Of a stretch of 64,000 nt of DNA, positions 1 through 11,451 are shown one piece after another; positions within the stretch are counted from its first letter, which is position 1; each line of letters begins with the position of its first letter. The notes under the pieces are model-generated. The model saw nothing but the letters and a program-made list of their open reading frames with translations. It had not been told where the DNA came from and ran no database searches. Position numbers and translations under genes: made by a program. This DNA comes from Escallonia rubra. Taxonomy: Eukaryota > Streptophyta > Magnoliopsida > Escalloniales > Escalloniaceae. Location: the NCBI GenBank assembly GCA_033065855.1, contig JAVXUO010003160.1:186001-250000 (forward strand), written 5' to 3'.

Positions 1-1046
1 GCCACAAATCCTTACCAAGTAAATGTTGTACTAAACTGGTCCTCACCTTCCTTTTAACATAGCCAGAAACACGCAGCACACACACAGTACATCTTTCTCC
101 TTTTGTTGCATTATATAGTGCATTATGTCTCTTCTTTATCGGTAATTAAACTCTTTCTCTCTCTCTCTCTCTCTAGCACGTTATACTATTTCAGACCTAA
201 CTTGACTGCAGCATTTCAGTGCTATTCGAGCTGTTAATGATGTTGTGGAAGCCGCTGACAGCCATTTACCACCCAAAAAGCAACTGATTAAATGGACTAA
301 GCGAATCAAAAGGCACACACAAATAAGACAACGTTGTAAGCTTCCGTTTGAAATCACTGTGAATTTTGCTTTTCAGTTTTCGACCAAAAACCTTCTCTTA
401 CTTTTAATCTTTTAACAAAAACAGACGTGTTAGATAAGCTAGTTTTTATTTGAGTTTTCATCTTCATTATATTTTTCTCTTAATTTTTCCTTCAAAAATT
501 GGATTTTGTTTCTCCATCAGACCCTCCGGCCACCTCTAAAGCACCACCGTCTGTTTAAACATGGAGATGATGGGATACATCTGCGACAATATGCAACGGA
601 CCCCCCCACTCCCATCCCATCCCTCATAAATCATAAAACCACCAATACCCCCTTTTCAAATTAACCACCAATTGTTTAGACATGGAGACGATGGTGTAGA
701 TCAGAGACGATGGGGCTGTGACAGTTGGTAGTGGGGTAGATTTGCAACGGTGGACAACTCTGTGGGTGCGATAATGACGATGGGGCATGGATGTGAGTGG
801 CGACGGTGGTGGGGTGGCGACGATAGTGGGGAGGCGACAGTCGTTGAGGTCAGGGGTGCCAACTGCGGTAGTGTGGCGACATGGGGTAGATACGTGGTTG
901 GTGGTGGCGGCCATAGCAGTTGCAGCAGGTGGCAACAACAGGTTGTCGTGTCACCGTGGTTGGGGATCAGGGGTTTGTAAATGGGAGTGATGAAATGAGA
1001 ACTGGGTTTTGTAAAAGGAAAAAATTTGACTGCTCTCTGATTAGAA
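1..1046. other. Non-coding stretch with low-complexity DNA
   Basis: No gene is recognisable here. A CT microsatellite lies at about 151-174. The interval 601-980 is a purine-skewed GGTGG/GATGG-rich low-complexity tract. Short open frames in that tract exist only because the composition lacks stop codons. Confidence 0.6.
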
Positions 1047-1229
1047 GAATCTTCCTCCTACTCCTTGTATAACGACAATCAATTGTCTCTAAATGTTTCT
1101 AGTGACTTTTATTTAATGACGCTAAAAAAGTGCTACAAATAATTGTTATTGAAAGTGTTAGAAGAAAAGTCGCTTGAAACATTTAGTGACTATTAATTGT
1201 CACTATACATGGGGTTGAAGGAAGATTCC
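1047..1229. mobile_element. Foldback MITE, about 183 bp
   Basis: The two arms are inverted copies of about 60 bp each. The left arm starts GAATCTTCCTCC and passes through TATAACGACAATCA and AAATGTTTCTAGTGAC. The reverse complement of the right arm reads GAATCTTCCTTCAACC, then TATAGTGACAATTAAT and AAATGTTTCAAGCGAC. Only a short loop separates them and there is no coding capacity. I could not fix a target-site duplication, so the superfamily is open. Confidence 0.6.
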
Positions 1230-3911
1230 AACAACCCGAGTAAGAGCTAAAGTTTGTTCTTTGTAAAAAGGTGGACTCAGAATTGCTTCTTGTGAAGTCT
1301 CAAGGTTGGATCTCAAAACAGAAACTAAAACTCATAACTCCAAAATGGAGTTGTTGAAAACAAGTTCAAATTGACAACCATTTTAAAAAATGAAGGATAA
1401 AAGAACCAAAGTTGTTTACCAAACGTCAATTTTTTTTTTTCAGTTTACCAGAACTGAACAAAAAACTGAAAATAAAAAATTTGTCAAACGCTATTGCAGA
1501 TTATGCATAATATGTACATTTCTTGCCAATAAGAGTTCGGTACCTTCTATTCTTCCTTCTAAGTAAAACAGCTAATGCAACTATAAGTAGCTTACCGCAG
1601 AATACATTAATATGAGAATAGGCTATTTGGGCCTGATTAATTTTTTTCCATTTGTGTCTCCAAACTTATCAAAATCCATGCAACACCTCAACTGACAAAG
1701 ATCTTAAGATATATCCTTCATATCTTCAGTTCAAATCTATGGGGGATCAGACGGCAACGAAAAAATTCCTAAGGTCGTGCCACCTTATTCCCAAACCAAA
1801 AAAGTTCCCAAGTGGCTAATATTGGGTGATATCACGGCTTAGCCGTCAGTAAACCGCGTCAAATCTTTCAACCTTTGGCCGTTCTGATAACATCACAAGG
1901 AAGAGTCCGAGCATACAATTGCTTCAGAACTTTTTGCTATAATCCCAGAGAGGGGAAATGTTACGCTATGTCGTCTAATGCTTGTATGTGTCTACACCCC
2001 TATAGTCGAAGCTACAGCAGCATTAGGCAAAAATACAGAGATAACACCACGATGGAGTTCCAATGACGAAGATGCTGCTTGGAAAAGATTGATGCACAAC
2101 GGGGTGGCGATTTCCATTACCTCAAGCTTGAAATGAGGCGAACTTTAAGGCGGTGGTAATGTCGGAATGGCTCCTCACCTTCGATCATGGAGAAGCCTGG
2201 AGATGAAGTAGTGGCATCCTTCATCTGCGAGGAGATCTCCTCTTACTCTGATATGGCAATGAAGTTAGTCAGAGTCTGTTTCTACCCACCTCAGATGTCC
2301 TATTCATTCTATTGTATCCCAAGTCACCAGATAGCATTCTCCACAGAGAGGCAAATTACAGTTCATTACCAACCATAAAAGCCTCAACACATCTTTGAGC
2401 TGATCCTTGAAGGTTTCCGACGCTAAACATTTGGCGGCCCTAAACCGATACAGCCTGTGATATAACCCCTAAACCTGCCACTTTTAGCTCTGGGCCGGCT
2501 GTTGACCTTCAGACAGACTCAGAGTTGGCCAGGTGCGACAAAAACAGATGCAAACAGTCAAGCTCTAATTGCACAACAATATTTTTTCCCTACTGCCACT
2601 ACATTATAAAAGCCACCTGTGACCAATTGAGTTCAGCGACACAATTCATGACAAAGACCTGTTTAGCAACCTATGGTGTAACTCAAAGTAGACGAGTAAA
2701 AGAACAAAGGTGCGTGCGTTCTTCCCATTAGTGGCTTTTGAAGCTGGCTGACTCTTTACCCTTCTCAGATGAGCCTAAAACAATTCAAATAATAGGTTAG
2801 ATTGGGGGAAGATATGTGAACAATTGATAACAATCCAAAATTACAGTACCACAACAGCAACCAAATTCCTCCCTGTAAGTTCAAGATAGAGGGAGACATG
2901 ATCCAGATTACTAGGTATTACGCATACAAGGTTGAGAAGCAAATCTTGCTAATAAGTCATAATTCTTGAACAGCTAAACATAGTGCTCACTAAAAAAATA
3001 ACAGGTGCGTTAAGTTTTATTGCAGTACTATCTCAACGTGTTGTCTGGTAGAGAGAGAGAGTGTGTGTTGTGTGTTGTGTGTTTGGGGTGTTGGGGGGGG
3101 GGGGGGGGAGAGACAGAGAAGGGTGAAAAATCCTTTAGCAGATATTTGGTGTTCTGGATAAAAGTTGATGAAACGTTTTCTATGGCGTGGCTCCAAAGCG
3201 ACCTTAGTTTCGATTAGCTTTTTTGTGTAATTCACTAAAGTACCAATGATTAATGATACTCCATTTATGCCATTACAATTTTGATTCAAACTACGTCGTT
3301 GATAGTCATGCCATAGAAAACTTTTCTATGGCATGGCAACACAAATGATTTCCTTAAGAATTTCAGAACATATATATCACTTCTTGGAAAAACAATGATA
3401 GTACTGTAACCATGTAGAAACCATAACTATTGCAACTTTAACATACAGAGCAGAACTTAAGAATGAAAATGAGACCAGAATTTTATGGGAGAAAAGTACC
3501 TAAGAAACATGTTGTCAAAGCGTATCAGAAAATAAACCGGAGGAAACTAATTTAGATGATTTAGACACATTATAGATAGCATGATACAAGAGGGAAAACA
3601 GTTAGAATTTACATGCAGAGAGATAGTCAAAACAAAACACAATAGAGTAAGATTTAAGGGTATTCCCATGATAGAGCAGAATGGCAGATCAGGAATCACA
3701 AAATCGACCACATGCTAAATCATTAGGAATCACGTAATATTACGACATTCAGGCAGGTTTCCAGTGACTTCCACACAACCCACTTAATCGCCTGCTTACC
3801 ATTCATATCAAGCCATCTCTAATTTCCATCTTGAACCCAGGCAAGTATCACTAGCTGGCAAAAAGTTTACCTAACCATCTAAAGTATATCACACTAAGGA
3901 AGCCTCACAGC
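1230..3911. other. No recognisable gene
   Basis: Short frames at 1875-2731 match nothing I recognise and have no gene structure. The interval contains a G16 homopolymer at 3093-3108 beside a GT-rich tract. It also contains a 27-bp near-perfect palindrome at 3308-3334, centred on CCATAGAAAAC/TTTTCTATGG. I see nothing else. Confidence 0.5.
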
Positions 3912-5337
3912 CTAAGTAGCACGGACACGGACACCTCCTCAATGGGACACTGGACACCGCATATTCCAAAAATTCAGATTTTGGACACCGCAGGAAACAG
4001 CTAATTTTACAATATGATCTTTTACGTATATAAGCCAAGATACGAAAAAACAAAAATATCATATGCTTCACCATTTAATCCAATCTAGCTCTACAGTTGA
4101 ATCAGTGTATTTTAGTAGCAGACTAGCAGGAAACTCCTAATATGGTGATGCTTCTCTCTCAGGAACTCGCCATCGCATCCTAAGCTAACATGGGAACTCG
4201 GTCCCGTCAGTTGGACAGAGATGAATGGAACAAGTGTGAGAGTACCTGAAACTCAAGCCATTTTCAACTCCATCCCTTGTTTCCCTCTTCCTTCAAGTCC
4301 TTAAGCCTCCTTGTCAGTTGCTGACTACCCTCATCGAGAGAACTCTCTCTCTCTCTCTCTCATATTCATTTTTGGCCTAACCCTATTAGATGGCATATGT
4401 GCAGCCTAGAAATGTCTCGAGCAGTGAACAGCAACAAGAAAACTACTTTTACCTTTGTTATTTTCAAGGGCAAGTAGCTGGTGGACACTTGATGTGACGA
4501 GTACAAAGTAACAATTGACTGTCGCTAATGGTATTTTCAAGGAAAAAAGTGTGTACACTATAATTAATTGTAAGATTTATTAAACAGATAGTAATATTCT
4601 TCATGCATTTATTTATTCAAGCCGCTCCAAACCTTAGGATCTTTCAGGTACTTATGCTCCGCCGCTCCGTTCCCGCCCCCACCGCCGCCCCCACTTCATG
4701 CAACTAAGGTTAGAGTAGATACTGGACTTTTGAAACAAATAAATTCTTCCTCGAAAGGTTTATTTGAATCAAATGGTAAAACTTTGGAATTTAGTAAATA
4801 TATGTAAAAATTATACGATCAGTGTGAAAATACTACAAAGATGATGGGCCAAATTGTAATCTCTAAGTATTTATTGATCTACACAATTGCAATTTGTCAG
4901 CAGGATAACTCTCCATATCGAAACCCAAGAATGGAATTTATTCTAACCACAAATACAAGCAGAATCGATGGTTAAGGCAAAGAGGAGAAGAGTAGTAGTC
5001 CCCTTCATAGACCTGAAGAAGGTTCAGATCGATATAGATCCAGATCTCGTACATAAAGCAGACGAATTTGCTGCCGATCAAAGATCAGAAACATGTTCTC
5101 TTCTCCAAATCAACGATTGAGATATGCTTCGTTCTTCTTCTTTTTCTTCTTCTTCTTGGCCGCTCCGGCGTGTCCAGCCGTGTCCATACGTGTCCTAAAT
5201 TAAATCTTAATTATTTAAATATTCGGACACCGGAAAGCCTTGCCTGACACGTGTGCGGCGGTTTCGAATGTGTGTCGGTTTCCCCGTAGGTGTCCGACTC
5301 CATACCTTGCCTTCCTAGCGGTGTCGGTGCTTCTTAG
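3912..5337. mobile_element. Non-autonomous hAT-like transposon, 1.43 kb
   Basis: The left end reads CTAAGTAGCACGGACACGG and the reverse complement of the right end reads CTAAGAAGCACCGACACCG, giving a terminal inverted repeat. Flanking 8-mers are CTCACAGC (3904-3911) and CTTACAGC (5338-5345). This is a 7/8 match, as expected for the 8-bp target duplications of hAT elements. The ends carry dense GTGTCCG/CGGACAC motifs shared with the smaller elements at 7123-7463 and 35977-36320. No transposase is visible inside. Confidence 0.6.
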
Positions 5338-5549
5338 CTTACAGCCTATATTATCTCAAGCGGGGATCAGACATCATTTACTCGTAATGATGAATCCGGT
5401 TGCGAAAGTAGACAGCAGATGCAAGTTGTTCAAAGACTTTGACTTTCACATGCCTTCTTCACATAATCTACACCATGCAAAAGTAAATTAAGGGTAAATA
5501 TGTAACTCCTAAAACCAGATTTAGTCAAGTATGAATTATAGCATCATAG

Positions 5550-6230
5550 CCTTGAACAGTCTTGTAAATGGTAAAATGTCCTGGACACTTCTCGTAATCC
5601 CTGTCGGATAGTCCTGAAACTTGTGCAACCTATGTCCAAGAAAACTTTCACGCTATCATTTATATCCTTTTTTATTTTAACAACCAGCAGGGATCTTAGT
5701 ATTGGCTCATCGCCTGTTTCCCATAGCCTACTTCCTACCACAGAATCACTTGGTTGATATATAAAACCATCAACATAACATCTGTTTAGGATATCAGCTC
5801 AAGTCCTGAAGCTTCTTCAACCTTTAGTCCTTAAAAATGTGCATGCTAGCATCCACATTTCTTTTCCTTTTCACAACCAGAAGGGATTTCCGTATGGGCT
5901 CAAAGCCGGATTCCCCATAACCTACCTACTTCATAATCACTAAGTTGAGAAATAAAATTTTCTTTGAATCACCACAGGGGACCCAAATGTTGGCTTATTG
6001 CCAGCTTCCCCGTAGCCTACTGGTTAACTACTTGGTAGAGATATAAAACCCTTCTCCTAACACCTCTTTTGTGTTCACCTCGATGCCTCTTCAACTTTTT
6101 CCACTTAAAAATTTGCATGCCAACATCCACTTTTTATTCTTTCATGACCACAAGGGAGCTTAATGGCTCATTGCCTGTTTCCCAGAGCCTACTTTACACT
6201 CACGTTCAAATATAAAACCAACTTGAGAGA
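5550..6230. repeat. Degenerate tandem repeat, about four units
   Basis: Four diverged copies of one module occur near 5680, 5870, 5975 and 6150. Each has an ACAACCAGAAGGGA-like start, then a (T)GGCTCATTGCC motif, CCCATAGCCTACTT, and TATAAAACC. Unit length varies, so the array is old. It may be LTR-derived, but no partner LTR was seen. Confidence 0.45.
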
Positions 6231-6911
6231 GGAATTCCACACTCATTCATTTCCTAAAGGATGAATCAATTGTCTATCCTTTCTTGCTACAAGAGGACTT
6301 TCGCAATTGCTTTACCGATACAAATTTATGCCCAAACCTTATAACCCACCCACGTAAACCAGCCTGTGTCCACTCATTAAATTTCCACTTATGAACGTCA
6401 TGTTGGTTGAACAGGTTTACACGGGCCATCCAATCAAAAACCATGTACTGCCCACAAGACCAAACTAACAAACGTTTCTCTCTTTATTCCCATGCATTAT
6501 CTGTGTTTTTTCTCTCCCTAGACATTCTTGGTTAAATCTCCTCTCCATCTCCTTCACTACTTTCTTCCAACCACCAAGCAATTCCAACAAGGTGATGGCA
6601 CCAAACACAACCTTTGCAGCGACATTTGAGGGCACCAATGTTATGACCTGTTCTGCAACTATAACTGGGGCTTTAACCATTCAATTGGGGCTTTAACCAT
6701 TCAATTAGGACTTTGACCTTTTGGGCGTTGGTGTTCTACTATTTTGCTTTTTTAAGTGAATATGTTTGTTTTTCTTTATGGTAGAAGCACCCCCTTTGGA
6801 AGAAGAACTTAATTTAGTTCAGAAAAAAATTATCAATTTGCAAGAGGGGATTGTTATAATAACTTTTTTAAGCCTTACACAATTATGTGATTTAGAAACT
6901 ATATATTGAAT
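6231..6911. other. No recognisable gene
   Basis: Two minus-strand open frames (6274-6471 and 6465-6680) overlap and could be decayed pieces of one coding region. Neither matches a family I can name, and there is no splice or start context to support a gene. Confidence 0.35.
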
Positions 6912-7080
6912 TTTGAGCCTTGGCGCAATAATAAGGTTGCTCCATTCTAACCTAGATTCACGGGTCCGATACTCGATAACAGCCTCTTAGACAAACTCGG
7001 GGTAAGGCAGTGAACATCAACACTCCCCAGACTCCCCCAATCGGGTTAGCCTCGTGCACTTGAATGCCCTTCCTCTTAGA
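6912..7080 (+). mobile_element. Au-type SINE (tRNA-derived)
   Basis: The segment follows the plant Au SINE pattern as I remember it. It starts TTGAGCCTTGGCGCAATAA with the pol III A box (TGGCGCAATAATAAGG), followed by AGGTTGCTCCATT. A B-box-like GGGTCCGATACTC comes next, then AACAGCCTCTT and a GGGTAAGGC motif, and it ends in CACTTGAATGCCCTTCC. Several box positions are mutated (for example GATACTC for GANTCC), so this copy is old. SINEs encode no protein and depend on LINE machinery. Confidence 0.75.
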
Positions 7081-7122
7081 AAAAAGCTGGTTGAATTGTA
7101 TTGATGGGTCTAATGGGCTAGC

Positions 7123-7463
7123 CTATGCTACATGGACTCAATTCGAGTGTTTGGGTTAGGTACGTGTCAAAGTGTCGGAATCATCTAACTTTTAAACCAG
7201 AAGACACGAGGACACAGCAGAATCTTCCCATCTATTATTACATTTTTGTTATTCCTAATATAGTGGTGTTCGAAGTGATGCACATGGTTTAATTGAGAAC
7301 TCATCTGATCTCAAAGCAATAAAAAATTAAAAGACACACAATAAGATAGCTTTTATAGTGGCATATCCTATGATATGTGTTGCACACATATCCCATACCC
7401 ATGTCCAAATGTTGAGTGTCCGCACGGGTACTTCAAGCATTCTGCAGAGTCCATGTAACATAG
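7123..7463. mobile_element. hAT-like MITE, 341 bp
   Basis: The left end is CTATGCTACATGGACTC and the reverse complement of the right end is CTATGTTACATGGACTC, a 16/17 match. The element is flanked by a perfect 8-bp direct repeat GGGCTAGC (7115-7122 and 7464-7471), the target duplication expected for hAT transposons. A related copy of nearly the same length lies at 35977-36320. It has no coding capacity. Confidence 0.8.
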
Positions 7464-9151
7464 GGGCTAGCCTATATTAGCTTAGCCCATCAACTACCCC
7501 CTTTTACCCCCACAAAAAGAAGCCTTACCCACCACTTGCCAGGACTAAAGGCTAAAGCTAAGTAACACCTTACAACAATCGATAACCTTAAGAAGATTTT
7601 GAACTCTTCAGTGCGAAAAATTACCCAAGGAGGTCATTGGTTGCACTCAAGCGCAATAAAGGGCTCGCAATAGTAACTTAGTAAACTTACAAAGCCAAAC
7701 CAAAAAAATTCTGAACTCTACTGAAACACATCATAGAAATAAACCCTTCCAATAAAAAAATAGTTTTGTACCCTACTACAAACAAACAAGTCCTAAACAC
7801 AAACTAGAAATATCATCTATAATCCATGAAGGAAGACCATAGACTCTAAGAAGGATCAGTAAGTCATGAGCAAGATCCATATCTAGGCACAAGACAGGGT
7901 TTATATAATCTTTGAGGGAGACCATAGACTCTAAAAGATATCAGCAAGTCATGAGCAAAATCCATATCTAGGCACAAGGCAGGGCTTTACTTTCGTATGT
8001 AAAGTTTTATTTACGTCCAATTGTTGCAAGATATTTTACTGATTTCGTATATAATTTGCAACATTCCTAATGGGTTTTTGGTCAACATGTCTAGGTTAAA
8101 ATTTACAATGCCGTACATCAGGCACAAAACAGAATTCATAGATTTTGCTTATTTTCCTCGAGATAATATGGAAGTTCAAGGTTGACCAGTCATTTAAGTA
8201 GCTCTCAACCATGCAATATCTCCAACATATCAACCACTCTTATATCCCAAAGTAGCAAACTCGACTCGACATGCATCTGGATCTAATGCAACCTACCTCC
8301 CTCATTATGTGCGTACATATCCAAATAATGAAGGAATATTTAGTCAGATCCACTCCACCATATAACCCCTACACTCTGTTTCAGCCCCATGATTCAATTT
8401 TATGCCCCTGGTAGTGGAGATCATTGACCCCAGAACTATCCTTTAGTAAATCGTAACCCCAATTGCATGTCACGTGGATAGATCTTTGTAAAGGTGGGGT
8501 AGGGTATAATGCTTGTTGCATTGGTCGGTTGTGGGGGGGGGGGGGGTAGTTGGCAATGCTCGCCCAAAGAAGATTTAAAAGAGTGATAGGTGAGACAAAG
8601 TGAATCAACTCGGCAGTGGGGATTAAGGGGGAGGGAAAGTGGGCTCTCCTACGTCACATAGGATGGGTGTGGTGCTGACATCTGAAGATAGAAGATGAAG
8701 ACTAAGATGGATGGCGGTGTTTCATAGGTGTGTTTAGCTTGGTAAAGGTGGGGTCCATGTATATTGGTGGTGTCAGTGTGGTGGTATGGGTGGTTTCCAT
8801 ATGGTGGTATTGGTGGTGCTGGGAGTGGTGAGGATGAGAGAAGAATAGCGGAAATGATGGAAAAGAAAACAAAAAGTTGACAAGCAAACCCATTTGTTTT
8901 AACTATATGTTAGGAGAAAATAAACTAAAAGAAAGTTGTATAATCGTAGAACAGGTAATAAGATTTACTTTCTATTATATAAGTCAAGCGGGCTAGTTGC
9001 GATCTTTTCTAAAACTAAAGCACAAAGAGAGAAAGTTGATTTTGAGAAAGAAGGTGCTTATTGCCGCTTTATTAGTAAGTAAGCTTCTTTTCTAACACCG
9101 GCAAAAGCTTTCTTTACTAAGATACCATATAATTAAGGTGTCTCAACGCTT
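7464..9151. other. 3' flank of the F-box gene; small tandem duplication
   Basis: No gene is visible. A tandem duplication of about 73 bp lies at about 7827-7984; both units contain GACCATAGACTCTAA and ATCCATATCTAGGCACAA. A G14 homopolymer lies at 8533-8546. A GGTGGT-rich tract at 8750-8830 gives spurious open frames. Confidence 0.5.
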
Positions 9152-11336
9152 TCACTCCTGAGTTGGGGAAAAGGAGTATTGGAACAAGCCGAAGATGGAT
9201 ACAGAGTACGAACAGAAGATCAAAGTCAAAACAATAAGTAACAAGTTATAATTACAGGTAAAATGCAACAAGTTTATTGCAATAACAACTAGTAGGAGTA
9301 TTGGAGCCTCACAGTTGATTGTTTTGTTAAACTTCTTTCTCTTGACTCCCCGTTCATCAAAGCTGCTACTTCTCAAGCTATGGTCATGTAAAGGGTGGTA
9401 ATTGAGCGACGCCAAGCGTGTCTTTGCTTCATCGAGCCTTCTTTTCTCATTTCTCTGCCATGACAAAAAAACAAGCATTATGATCTAATGCAACATTTTT
9501 CCTATTGGGGCTGACCTTGATGAAGATGCAATATGTTATGAAGTCTTACATGAGCCTTGTCAAACCCTATTGCTTGCTGCTTGCAAAGCTTAAGCTCCAT
9601 CTCAAGGGCATTGATTCGACTGTCAACAGGTACATTGCATTGCTCAACTATTTGCTTTTGCCTACCACGAATAACCTCTGGCTGCCATACATTCAATGCC
9701 ACAGAAGCTTGCCTGATAGATGCAAACAAGTCATAAGGTCTCATAAGCATGCCGAATGATTTCGAATCATGAAAACAGACAAAGGGATGAATGTTCAAAC
9801 AAAGCCCCAAATTCAAGGTACCATCAAAATTCAAAAGCGAAAGAAGCTACTTAGCTTACAGTCCTATACGATTCAGTAGATATTTATACAATTTAAACCC
9901 AACCAGTGTACATAATTTTCAGTCTATTAGTGGGGAAAAAGACTAGTTTCACTAGCGGAACGTTGTAGAGAAAGCATCCAGATAAAGCATTCTAGAATGA
10001 GTACTCGAGGGCACCCCCACATATGGACTCTATACGCACTCCAGCTTTTAGTGTTCATAGCATCTCACGACATTACTTGTGTTCTGTTACTTTAATCCCA
10101 TAGGAATCTTGTGGCAATAAATTCCCAATTTCCTATTACCACTTGTCAACAAAGCAGAACGTAATGCTGTCTTGTAAATGAGCAAGCAGTCAAGCACATT
10201 CTTCTTCCATTTCTTCATCAGTTGAAACTTGTAGCCTTCAAAGCAATGAAATGCAGTAGTATGCTATTCTAACAAAGTGGTCCATATTACCATATGGGTG
10301 TCAGAAACCCCTAAAAGAATCTCATTCACAGAAGACAAAGAACCTGAACTACATCTGGAGATAATTTACCTATTAATCGATAAGCAAATGCTTCAGGGAG
10401 TCATCATTACCTGGTCTTGCGTAAATTTGACAATTCTGCAAACGTTGCCTTCATTTTCTCACTCTCCTTGGCCAACTGAAACTGTATATGCTGAAGCTTT
10501 CTTGAGTGCACAGAAATTTGACTTTCCACTCTAAGAACAGTTCGCTTATGGGACAGAAGCTTCTGTGCTTTGTCCCTCTCAAACCTTAAAGATTAAATTA
10601 AGATGTTGAACATCCACCCGTTATTCAGCTAGAAACAGAAGAAAAATACAGGAAAGATAATATACAAGAATCAAATCACTTTGGCTCACCCCAAGAAAAA
10701 AAAAGTTAAGAATCGAGAAAATCCCTTACTTGATTCTCGACTGCAGGAAGGTTCCAATTTCGCAATATACATGTTAACTCAGATTATTGGGGAAAATTGA
10801 TGAATTTCTTTTCTTTTTCTACAAAGTTAGCGAATTTCCAGCTGATATAGCTTGCAACTACCAACTTGTAATCTTTTTTCATTGAAACTAAACGTTGCGA
10901 TGTTCAGAAAATAATAGCACATCAGGTTTAACACTTAAAATATGAACCTAGTGTCAGTTGATTTTGAGTCGGATGCTTATGAGCGGCTCAATGCAACCCC
11001 ACCAAACTACTTAAGAAAATAAAAAATCAGTCACGCGTTTGACTCACTCAAAAGAACGTATACAATACGTATATATTTAGAGGTTACTTGCCTGATTCTA
11101 TAGAGGGATTTGGAGGAAGAATTGGGAGGTTGGTGGTTGAAGGTTAAGGAAGAGGAGGGCTGAGCAATTGGGAAATCGGAAGAGAGCAAGGCGGACCAGA
11201 GGGCATCTTCGGCGGAGAGGCGATTGAAGCGTGTGGAGCTGATGGAGAGGCAGCACAGGTCCTTGTGGTTCAGCTTCAATGTTTCGATTCCCAGCTCGAG
11301 TACCCGCCTCCACAGCTCGTCCGGCAAATCCGCCAT
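9152..11336 (-). CDS. SKIP24: SKIP24-like F-box protein, four exons
   Basis: F-box proteins of this kind are expected to link targets to an SCF ubiquitin ligase through SKP1. The model has exons at 11336-11092, 10584-10411, 9712-9550 and 9454-9152 (885 nt, 294 aa), and all junction phases fit. The F-box lies at the N-terminus (MADLPDELWRRVLELGIE, then KDLCCLSISS, about residues 1-45). The middle is charged and helical (RFERDKAQKLL). The conserved core VALNVWQPEVIRGRQKQ and MELKLCKQQ is what identifies the SKIP24 family, followed by LNYHPLHDH. Intron 1 begins GCAAGT after AG, a GC donor; the reading frame and the family's RFER motif require this join. Introns 2 and 3 start GTAATG and GTAAGA. 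The last about 50 residues form an unusual hydrophobic tail and may be mis-modelled. A transposon ends 115 bp upstream of the ATG. Identity rests on my memory of the Arabidopsis protein. Confidence 0.85.
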
Positions 11337-11451
11337 TCTAAGCTCTCTTACCTGCCAAGAGCCCCAGCAACCAGATTTCTACATCCAGTTTGCGGTGTTC
11401 GGCGGTTAGTTGGAGTCGTCGGTGGTCGTTTGACAAATGACATTTGTACGT

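Noticed and set aside
624-990. Overlapping open frames on both strands
   Set aside because: They lie in GGTGG/GATGG low-complexity DNA, with no splice context or domain.
2187-2731. Short plus-strand frames
   Set aside because: No family match, and frequent stops nearby; probably TE decay or chance.
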